A stretch of 64,000 bases of DNA from assembly GCA_017979445.1 (NCBI GenBank), contig CM030711.1, positions 11,129,221 through 11,193,220 on the forward strand. The letters are read 5' to 3'. Numbering within the stretch: the first letter of the stretch is position 1; each line of letters opens with the position of its first letter. The translations under genes were made by a program, and so were the position numbers. Under the pieces are notes generated by a model that saw only the letters and a program-made list of their open reading frames with translations, was not told where the DNA came from and made no database searches. Positions 49,601 through 60,968 of this stretch are shown piece after piece. This DNA comes from Akebia trifoliata. Taxonomy: Eukaryota; Streptophyta; Magnoliopsida; Ranunculales; Lardizabalaceae.

Positions 49601-52600
49601 CCTTTTATCTTTCCCCACTTTCTTTAACCCATACATCATTAATCTCCTAAATCAAATCTACCATATACCCAAAATCCCCTATTTTATCTAAATCAAATTT
49701 CATTTTTTTATGTCTCTTATTGTCGTCAAAATCCTTAACCCAATCCCCAGCCAGATTTTCCTAAATCCTTTATCTTTTCCAAAATCAAATTCCATTTTTC
49801 TTCTCTCCCCTCATCGTCCTGCATCATGCCCACTACAAGAATTTTTTAAAGAAGGAAATAAAGAACATAAGTGTTGGAAATTAACATGTTCTAAGTGAAC
49901 ACGCCACAAATCTAAAGATTGAAAAGAAAAAGTATGATTCCCAGAGGAGGGTAACACATAGGCCAGAGCAGTAGTATGCAGAGATCTATACAGGTACAAC
50001 TCATCCCTCTCATACCTCTTGCTAAAAATCCTCCTCGAAGTCGGGTCCTGAAAAGTATAGTGAGTAAGAAAAAGAGCCATTGAGCACTTTAGAGATTTGA
50101 TAATACTACTCACAGACAAAAGATTAAAAGATAGGTAAGGAACATGGAGCATAGAGTCAAGAGAAATACCGAATGATAAGGGGATTCTACCCTTGCTGTG
50201 TATAGGTGTAAGAGACCCATCAACAAGGCAAACTTCCCTATGAGTATCAGGAAAATAGATGAAGTGAAATGACTAGACTCACCGGTCATGTGATTAGAGG
50301 CACCATAATCAATAACCTATGTCAAGGGAGTTGGACCAGACTGGGTGACATGAAATGTAGAAGATATACTTGAAGGCGTGGTAACTGAAGCCAAAGTTGA
50401 AGATGAGCGAGTATGAGCACGGATCTAATCATGAACAGTAGTGGCGATCTGGGTCTGAAGCTGTTGTAAATCAACAGTGCTAGGAGAGACAGTGGTGAGA
50501 ATAAGTGAAGAATCCATAGTGGCAGCACGGGGAGTAGAATGCCCCGACGAAGGAGTGACATTAAAGCTCAACAAATGAGGATAGAACGGAAAGTATCGGA
50601 CCGTTTCATTGTCTGTCTTCCCACAATGACTGCAAATAAAACTACCTCCTCGACCATGACTATGGCCCCCTTGACCACGATGAGTAGTAACATTACCAAA
50701 AACCATCCAAATTTGCCGTTACTTTCCAAGTAGAGTCTCACAAACTGAGACCAAGACTAATAAGATGTCATAACTAAATTGATAAAAAGAAGATCAATAA
50801 TCAAATGTAGGAAGACTGCAATTTGATGAGGAATAATGTATGATCAAATTAACATGCACTTAGGGTGCAAAAAGGAGACGAAAACAAGCAGAAAAACAGC
50901 CGAGGCACAAAGATGAAGCTTTGACTTGAAGAGAGGTCTTCTATGATCACCGAAGAGGCTATCAGCTCAATCACAAAAAACACAGCAGTGCTGTCATATA
51001 TCAACTTTATTGCGACACATCAACATCAATGGATCACAGAAGTACATAGCCAACAACCCAACCTTGTTGCACAAGCACCATACTATCACAATTTTGATTG
51101 CAGCATCCTTTATTGAAGTCAGCAGCATAAATCGGCCAACATCCTAGTCGTACTGACCGCCAAAAACAGCCAACCCAGACAGCAACCTAGTTGCTCAGTC
51201 TAGCCTAGTCGCACAGAATAGAAAATAACAAGGGTGGGGGCGGCCTAGTCGCACAACCCAACCCTATCGAACAGATCATAAAAAAAGGAACAAGGGAGGG
51301 GGCAGCTATGTTGCATGGCCCAGCCCTATCAAACAGGCTAGAAAAACAGCATGGGTGAGGGCAGCCGAGTCGCGGTGTTGCACAACCCATCCCTATCGAA
51401 CAAACCAAAAAGAAAAGATAAGGAAGGGGGCAGCTATGTCGCACAGCCCAACCAGTAGCCCTGGCGCACAACTTGGAACCCACACAAAACCATTGTGACA
51501 GTCGCATAGAATCCTGCTTGCAACACAACAAATCAGTCTTATCGCAATAGCATCCTTATCGCAACATGCGATTAGGGGATCTCAAACCAAAAAGGAAAAG
51601 AAACTCCCAAAGTGGAGACCCTCTAATGAAACTGCTGCTAGGTTTGTTTGGTCTCAAAGTCTAAATGATAGATGGGAAGGGAAGAGAGAAGAGAAGAGAG
51701 GGGATGCTTCAAGATCCCAAAATTGAAGAGGAAAATCCAAGGAAGGGCTATCGATGGGTCCTCTAGGGCTCTGATACCAAGAAGAATTATCAAGTTTCAT
51801 AATGAGAGCTTGGCAGATATTTATATTAACTAAGTTGTGAATGGACATAAATACCCTTACATAGAAATAATAGAAAACTAAGAAACTACATTATTTCCAA
51901 TAGATATATGTGCATGCCTATACATGTCTTCTTTTTTGTTGGGAAACTTGGGAATTGGTGGGCCCTTTCCTGACTTTAGCAAAGAAGCAATTGCTTGGAG
52001 TGCACCCTTTTCGCTAAATCTGGAGACGTCACTAGGAAAATCTGTAGGGTAAATAAACACTTCAGTTATACTATTATAAAACTCAATAAGAGACAGCTCC
52101 ATTAGATTCTCTATAATAGAACAGATAATGACAAAAATGTGGAGATGAAGTTCAAAAGAAGGTTTGAGAGATATCTCTAAGGAAAAATCTTGCTTTCCAT
52201 TCACCTTCATTTTCTTAATTTTTTATAATGTATTGTCATTTTGGAGCCTCTCCTAACTGCTGCAATTTCATGAACTAAAAATCATGGTAGGTTCACATAT
52301 TGCGGCCACATTAGCAAGAGGAGAACCAATCTGACTTTCATAGAATGCACTCAACTAATCTGTTGTTCATTTTTGTATGCATGTCATCATGTGACAATTT
52401 TCTGTTGTTTTTCTGAAAGCTCTTTCTGTTGTTTCTCTCAATAAATTAGAATTGGATTCTCTTTAATGGAAATCTTTGGTCTATGTCCCTTAATAAATTA
52501 TGGACTTTTCAATTGGTTTGTGTATCAACTTTTCTCAATCAAGCCATTTATCTACTTCATTGGATGGGTAGGAAAAGTTTTCCTTCATGTTCTAACTGTT

Positions 52601-55600
52601 GGAAAAAAAAAAGGCCACTCTGCTATATATGATGTTGGTTATGAGCACTTTTTGGAACCTCCTATTTTTACAACGATGGTATTGATCTTTCACAATGACT
52701 CTTGCTGTTGATTAATGTGCAACTTAGTTTACCTTTTTTCTTGACCATGAAGTATGTATTTATTTGTTCATCTATTGTTCACATCATGTCAATCTTGGTT
52801 TATGGCTATTTTCTCTTAATGGTCCATTGTCTTTGGTCAGTATTTTGATAATGGACTGTTATTTGTATTAGAAGGGATAGAACATGAAATGATCCCAATA
52901 TTTTTGATTCTTTTTAATATCTTTACTTCTTCAACTTATTGTTTTGAAAATAGCTTTCTAATTTGCTTTATCCGTGGTATCCATGTAGAAAAACTCTAAC
53001 AAAACAACTGCAACAAAGAAGGTTATGCTGAGGACAATTAAACTGTTTGTCTTGGGTTTGGTTCTTCAAGGTACGTCTCTTTCCAACCTTGATGTGATTT
53101 TGTATGAACTTTTTTTCTCAATTACTTACACTTTGCACATGATAAATCCGAAGTATATAGACGCAAAAGAACCTCTTCTAGTATCCCTGTTTAGCGTAAT
53201 CCCTCTTGGTTTTACCGTATTTGTTCTAGTCATGTCAAATAAATCTTGAGTTCTTTATTCTTAGAAAAACAGTTTTACAATGTAATTGATGAGCTAAGAT
53301 GCATGATTTATTCAGCTTGTATGAATTTTCCAAGACTTAAAAAAACTTGTGCCGATACTATGTATAATAGATTCAGAAGCTGTTATAATTATAATTATTA
53401 TTATTTTCCATTATGGATACATAATTAGAGGATGAGTTTCCATTATGTACAAACCAAATTATCCTTCTTCATTTGGTTGGCTGCTTTGAATAAACTTCCA
53501 ACAATCAATCTTCTTAGACATAAGGGCCTTTTCTTGGTTGACTATTGTCGTTTGTGTAAATTGAGTGGGGAGTCGGTGGATCATCTTCTTATTCGTTGTG
53601 GGTTGGCTTCTGAGGTGTGGTCTTTTTTTCTTTCTTTGTTTAAGGTTCCTTGGTGCCATCCGTACTCGTTTAGTTTGTTTTTAGTGGCCTGGAAGTATAC
53701 CTCTTTTTCTGGCAGGTTGAAAATTCTATGGAAACTCACGCTCTTTGCAGTTTGTTGGGGGTTGTGGGAAAGAAAGCTCTGCAAGAACTCTTCTTTGATA
53801 TTCTTGGTTTGTTGTTTTTTTTTCTTGTGGAAGCAATTTAAGGAGTTTAGAGGTTTCTTTTTTGAAGACTTTCTGTTTAGGTGGGATATTGTTGGTAGTG
53901 AAAGATAGTTTTGTGTAAGTTTTTTGAGGACTTCTCGCCCTCTCATTAATAAAATTCAACTTATCAAAAAAAAAAAAAAAAACTTTCCTGAGCTACACTA
54001 GAGAGCTCTTCACTAGAGTAGCAGGGTTTGAGGCAACTGAGTTGGCATGACCAAATGAGTTCCAGATGTATTGCTACTGCAGTATCTCGCCCATGCAGCT
54101 AGTTCAGTCCCATACATTTCTCCATTTGGGGGGAAAACAACATATTTCTTATGCCCCTTTTTTTTTTCCTATTTAAACGGTAGGAAAAAAAAATTCAACG
54201 ACTGTGGGTTGTAGGGGAAAGAATGCAACAAATGGTAGTTTATAGGCCCAACGAGGACAAGGTTACTATCCATGCAGCCAATCCGGAGCACGGAAACTTT
54301 CCACTACTCTATTGAAGGTTCTGGACTCCAGCTTCTGAAAGCCTTTTCTTCCTTTATGCAATTTAGCCTTTTATGTAACTCTTATGCAGGTTTCTATCAA
54401 TTTATCATAATAAGACATTTAATAATTTTATGTTTTTCATAACATCATATCTTCTTGTTAAACTAATAGTAAATTAGCATATCCACAAGATAAAACGGCT
54501 GTGGTCCATAATAACAGCCACAAGGTGACATTTGATAAAAATGGGATAGCAGACACTGATAAGAAAAAGTAGCATTCGTGATTTGGGTTGATAATTGCGA
54601 TTTCAGAATTTTCTTTTTGTAACTTATTTTGTTTTTGACCATGAGCTTAGGTCTATAACTGTGTGTCGACATATACTTACTTTTAGGTGGGTACTTCCAT
54701 GGGCGAAATGATTTGACATACGGAGTTGACATAGACCGTATACGATGGCTTGGTGTACTGCAGGTAGCAGTCTCTATTATGCATATCTCTGTTGGTTCGT
54801 TTCTCTCAGCACTCTTAGCTCATTTTGTGGGGTTAAGAATTCATTTCCAATAGCTGTGACTGATTTTTCATATAGTTGTGGTTATTCAATTCTTAGTTTC
54901 TTCATGCTCCGATCTTTTTTATACACATGGTTTAATTTCCATCCATGTAACAACCTGTGTTATCGAACTCATAAGAGACTAGTGTTGCTTGATACGTGTT
55001 AGTGTGTCATAGTCGCAAATAAAGGATTTACCACCTCATCTATTAAAAAAATTATTATATAGAGATCATGAGTAAAAATTAGAAGTTAAAAAGAACTAAA
55101 AAAAAAAAGCATTATTTCATGCTGTTCTCAACATATGATGAGAATATGTATACTCACTACAGAAATGTTTGTGATATATATTAATTTATATGTAGTAGAT
55201 GTTGTAGCATGTTCTAATATAATCCAAGGAATTTGCATATGAAATGGCTAGATATACCTATCAGCCATCCACAATAGATAGTACCGTAAAGGTTTTCTTG
55301 TATAGTCTTATTTCCATATAACCCAAGATTGAAAAGATCCTCCTCTTTCCTTCTAAACTATTCAAGACATTTTTCAGATTGGTAGAGAATTTTTTTTTGA
55401 TGAAAAGGGAAAATGAATAATTGGGAAGTGGAGGAGTTAGCTACACTTATGAATCATTTGTCTAATACATCGCTATCACTTGGGGAGAGGGACAGGTGGC
55501 TGTGAAAGGTTCTAAGGAAGTTTATCTCACTGTGAAAACTTTTTATAACTCTTTGCAGTCTGACCATGGTGAAGATTTTCCGGTGTCGACTATTTGGGGA

Positions 55601-58600
55601 CCAAAAGCGCCATAAAAGATTTTGTTCTTTGTGCGGATGGCGGCCTTGGAGAGTATTCTGACGGTAGACAACCTTATTCATAGGGGATTGTGTGTACCGA
55701 ATTTCTGTTGTATGTGCAAAAGGGACAGAGAATTGGTTAATCATCTTCTTTTACATTGCGAAGTGGTGAGTAAAATCTGGGCAGTATTTTTGGAGCTTTT
55801 CGGGATCATTGGGTGCTTTCTGGAGTGGTTAGAGGTCTCTTTGAAACTTGGTTTGGGCTAGGTTCTTCTGTTTTTTTTTTTTTGACAAAGCCAATCTTGT
55901 GGTCTCTTCTCCCCTTTGCAGTTTGTTGGGGCATTTGAATGAGCGAAACCAATATGTTTTCGAAGGAAGAGAAGAGTAAATCGATAATATTGTAATTTCT
56001 ATGGAAGGTTTACTGGTTTTTTTTTTTTTTCGATTAAAACCTTTGACAAGTTCAAAGTTATCTTTTTTGAGGATTTTATAGGGCAGTGGGACTGGGTTTG
56101 TAGATTGTAGTAGAGTTTTCTGTTTTGTTGGCCTCGGCCTTGTCTTTCTTGTACTGTTTGTTGGTTGTCTCAACCACTTTCAATACAATCTGCATTTACT
56201 TATAAAAAGGAAGGAAATTCTGAGAAATGGGAACTAATAGGGAAAATAGCTTCTGAGGTGGGGAAATTCCTCTCTAGAAATCAATTTCCAAAATATGATG
56301 TTCCAAGTTATAACTTTTATCATATATAAATATAAAATCCATGTATATTATAAACATATCCTATACATATAAATCAGGGTAATATGGGCGGTATAGTGTT
56401 TCTTCTATTTGCCTGTTCAAAATCTGATGTCTACCAAACATTGTGTCATCCCGTGAAGATATTCAGTCCATGAATGGTCAAGCTTGAATTGGCTAAGTTA
56501 TTCTAGGTCAGGCTTAATAATAGGCAATGCTTAACCATTTTTTATATTAAAAAGATCATGTTTTAATGAATCATAAATTGTATCTCTAGGCTATTAAATT
56601 GACTTGGTAAGAGTGTATATGGTATGGTAGACTTTCTAATTGCACATTCATTTTTTACAGAGAATATCAATTGGATACTTGTTTGCTGCAACTTCAGAAA
56701 TCTGGCTTGTTAGCAATAATTTGGTGGATTCAGTGGCTGCATTTGTGAAGAAATATTACATTCAGTGGTTAGTAATGTTTTTTAGGATTTTACTCTTCCT
56801 GTGATACTCAGGTTACTTATCATCCAAAATATTAAACCCTAACCAGCAAACAGTGAAAGAAAATTACAGGAAGACAATAGAAGAAAACAGAACACTGCCA
56901 CCTACTTTACTATGTCTCTCCATTGATCAGGGAATCCCATCTAAATCGTGAGATCTCAGCATGATTTTATATCACATATAAGCCTTCGCCTGTCTACATC
57001 TATAGAGTGATAGAATGCATGGCTATTCGAGCTGAATTCTAGCCTAAGCTAGGTGTCAACTGAGTCTTTTCTATTATCCTTCTTAATTCTTATAAGTACA
57101 TTGGTGCCACTTGATCAGACTTCGCAAGCCATGATTCTGAGTTCTGATCAAACTTTCCTTTTCCACTTTTCATCATTTGTTTCTGTAATTTGTAAATAGA
57201 GAAGAAGAATTTTCCACCCATAACGATTCTTAATTCTGTTATTGAAAATATTACTATTTTTGTTTTAGACTTCTTTTTTTTTCTAGGTTTATCTGGACGT
57301 CTTTTTTAAGATTTGTAAGTAATAGTGTAGAATGGCATACAACCAGGGGTTATTACTTACTGCATCCAATAATGTCCATTGAGGAACATGTAAATCCACT
57401 GGAAAATAATTCAAGGCATTCCAAGGATATTCAGGAGTTTTGGTTATCCTCTGTCATGCCAAGTTAGTAAAAAAAATTACTGATATATTGAGAGAGACCA
57501 TTCACTTAATTTGTAAGTTCTTGAGTGTTCCTTAAGGAGTGGAATTATCTTTTGATTGAGTTTTATAATAAATTTTACAAAGTGCTAACTTTTTTTACTT
57601 GTTTTGAAGGATGGTTGCTATCTCACTATGCTCGTTATACATGGGTTTGTTGTATGGTCTTTATGTTCCTAATTGGGAATTTGAAGTTCAGAGCACGAAC
57701 TCCACCTTGTCTACTCAAATTGTGAGTTGGAATCTCTACATTCTTCAGTCACTTGTACAATGAGGATATTTCCATATGATCACTTGAAGAAAATGTATTG
57801 AATCTGAAAAACAATTTGATTGTATCTACCTTTTTCTTAAATTATTTATTCATTACATGATATAACCAACTCTACAAGCAAAAACTAAGTGATATTGGTA
57901 ATTCCTGATTTTCTTGGTTTCAGCCTAAGCTCATCATTGTCATCTACGCCTTACTCAAATTGGGTTAGCAACATGAATCATGTTTCACCCTTCAGCTTTA
58001 TTTTAGAGTTATATCTTCAATCAAGGCACATGTCTTTGTATCTATCTTACTATGTCCTTCCACATCATTTTTGATGTTCTTCTCTCCCTTTTAGGCTTTC
58101 GACTTGGACCAACAGCTCTTTCTCTTGGTTGTGTTGTTGGTCTTCATTGTACACTCCTAAACAATCACAGTCGAGTTTCTTATATTTTCTCTCTTATTGG
58201 AGCTATTCCTAAAATCCTAAAATGTACTCATTTTCTGACGGCTTCAGCCTAAGTTGCAAGTGTGTAACAGTAGTTCCTAATGTTTCTTTCTCTTCATAAA
58301 AATGACAGTTACTTTTTCATGGTCTTCCCTTTTTTCTTTTCTTCCTACTAGAATGATAACTTTGGTTGGCAAAGTCAGCATCAAGGCTGAATGGGAAATT
58401 GCTCCATTTGCCCTCTAGCGTTGTATTTAGATCCAAAAGATCAAGAGCATACTTTGATTCATTCACTGCTATTATTTTTTAAAATAATGAAAATTGTATC
58501 CCCTCTGAACATTCTCTTGTCATGTTTCTATAGTTTGATCGTTGTTCTTGTACTTCTCCTAAAAAATTGCTGTTCTTGTGGTTTTCCGAAGAAAAAAGTA

Positions 58601-60515
58601 AACGTAGAAATAGTCAAATCTCGTACTTGCATTTTCTTTTAATACTATGACCTGTTTACATTGAACTAAATAATTCCAACTGCCAAGAATCAACTCTATC
58701 CCATAGTCACTCCCTAGCATATGTATTGTATGATCGGAATTATTCACCCTCTTGTTTGGTTGTATTGTTTATTGTTAACAGGTGAACTGTGGAGTCAGGA
58801 GCAGTCTTGAACCTCCTTGCAATGCAGTTGGCTTGATTGATCGATTTCTTCTTGGTGAGAAGCATCTTTATCAGCGTCCTGTGTATAGAAGGACAAAGGT
58901 TATTTACCCCCGTCTTTCTGAAAGATAAACTATGCTCTTTTCTTTAACAGAATCTTGACCCATCTTGTATAAAAATTTAATACTTTCTTAATTTCTTTGG
59001 AGCTTACCTACCTTTCCCAAATTGTAGGAATGTAGTGTTAATTCTCCAGACTATGGACCTCTTCCACCAAACGCGCCTGAGTGGTGTCTTGCTCCATTTG
59101 ATCCAGAGGGCATCTTGAGGTTAGTTAACTGCACTTTTATCTACTTTTTTACTTCACTTTTACAGAGAACCGTGTATAGGCTTTCAACTGATACCAAGGC
59201 ATAAATATTTTGATACAAGTTCATTTTTATGAGATAAGAATAATTCATGGTAACTTACATTTTGGAGTTGATAGCATTCCATCATATTGATGGTAAGCGT
59301 AATCGTTCTTCTCGTTACATTTTATTTATTTTTATCTCTAACTTGTTTCTGTATTGATCAACTTTTTAGTTCATTGATGGCTGCCATAACATGTTTTGTT
59401 GGATTGCATTATGGGCACATAATTGTGAATTTTAAGGTAAAGCTAAATTGTCTATTAAGTATTTGCGAAACAAATCACTTGAATCTTCTATATGGCTTTG
59501 TGTAGAACTAGGGTTTGTTCGTTCTGTTAGTTGTTTCGTGTATCCATTTCTACTTATTATTGCTAGGTGCTCGGTTTGTTTCTCTCCAGAGCCATACACA
59601 CAGGGTATTTTTGTGGGCCATGTCTTCTTTGCCACTTCTACTAGCTGGATATGTAATGGAAGTGCTAGGTATATTTTCTTTTTATGTGACGATCTTCACT
59701 TATTTCGTATTTTTAGGACTTTTATGCGTCCCAAATTTTTGGAATAAGGCTTTGATGATGATGTGTTTCTTCTAAATTTTCCTCTAACTAATGGATATAT
59801 GTCTTCATTCCTTTCAGGTATGCCTGTGAGCAAGCCATTGTACACATTGAGCTATATGTGTATCACATCAGGAGTGTCGGGTCTTGTCTTAACCGTGATT
59901 TATTATATAGTGGGTTCAAATCCTTATCTCCTTGGTAAAAGAATAAAAATCCACTTTTGGTGCGAGGAAATGGATCATTTAACTAACATCTTTATTCGTG
60001 CAAGTTATTACTTTTGATGATATTAAATTACTGCAACAATTATGGTTGATTCTGAAAAGTTTTGTTTTCCTCTAAATAGTAGATTAGATCAACAAAAATG
60101 GATTACAACTTATTTTATAAAAAAGGAAAAAAATTTACTAGTGAATTTATAGTTTTTGTATAATGTTTGTCAAACATTTTTTCATGAAATTTTTACTTTT
60201 GTGTTGAGGTTGGATTACTACTACTTGTATAGGTTAAGAAATTAACCTACTTATTTTCAGAAGATTAGTGTCTTTTACCCTTTAAAAAAAAAAAAAAAAG
60301 AATTACTTATTTTTTTCCTAGAACCGGATCGTTATGTTTGTAACCTCAACTATAGATATGGCAGGTAGTACGCAATAAAGTGCTGTCAATTTTTGCCTTT
60401 GTCATATATTAATCACTTCTATGACATATGGCTTGGTCAATTACATTTTCTGATGCAATTGATGCCATTTTCAAAGGGAAGCAACTGAAATTATTATTTA
60501 TTTAGAATTGGTTAA

Positions 60516-60546
<31 letters not shown>

Positions 60547-60923
60547 GGGAGTGGTTCGGCAGCCCTAAAGTTTGCCAAGTTTGGTGCCAAACATTTTTTG
60601 TAAATCACTTTTGATGGGGTTAAAAGTTTTGGAATAGGCTGATTTTTTGTGAGGATGATCTCTACGATGAAGAGATCATCCTCACAAAAAATCAGCTCAT
60701 TTTGAAACTTCTAACCCTAGTTTACAAGTTGAAGAATTGTGGACCGTCCAATTTTTGTAAATCACTTTTGATAGGGTTAGAAGTTTTGGAATAGGCTTGA
60801 TTTTTGGTGAGGATGATCTCCTCATCATAGAGATCATCCTCACAAAAAATCAGCTCATTCCAAAGCTTCTAACCCATATTTTGAAAAATGTTTGGCACCA
60901 AACTTGGCAAACTTTAGGGCTGC

Positions 60924-60968
<45 letters not shown>

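Larger units (their letters stand above)
46216..51902 (-). mobile_element. Ty1/copia element with short LTRs, antisense in intron 2
   Basis: A complete-length but dead copia element. LTR-like direct repeats of 103 bp (46216-46318) and 123 bp (51780-51902) are flanked by identical GATAT (46211-46215 and 51903-51907). The primer-binding site TGGTATCAGAGC (complement of 51768-51779) directly follows the 5' LTR and matches the initiator-methionine tRNA site typical of plant copia. The polypurine tract GCTTGAGGGGGAG precedes the 3' LTR (from 46319). Domain order on the minus strand is gag with a damaged CCHC knuckle (about 50640), GAG-pre-integrase (49850-50150), integrase (47900-48800), RT with YMDD (about 47235) and RNase H (about 46620-46700). 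Stops and frameshifts throughout. It spans most of the 8-kb intron. LTRs of only 103-123 bp are short for copia. Confidence 0.9.

Noticed and set aside
51205..51531. 108-codon minus-strand frame rich in Pro, Cys and Leu
   Set aside because: Produced by reading through the 62-bp minisatellite of the copia element.
53581..53959. 121- and 77-codon minus-strand frames
   Set aside because: Antisense shadows of the LINE tail; their Lys/Asn-rich content comes from the complement of T-rich coding sequence.
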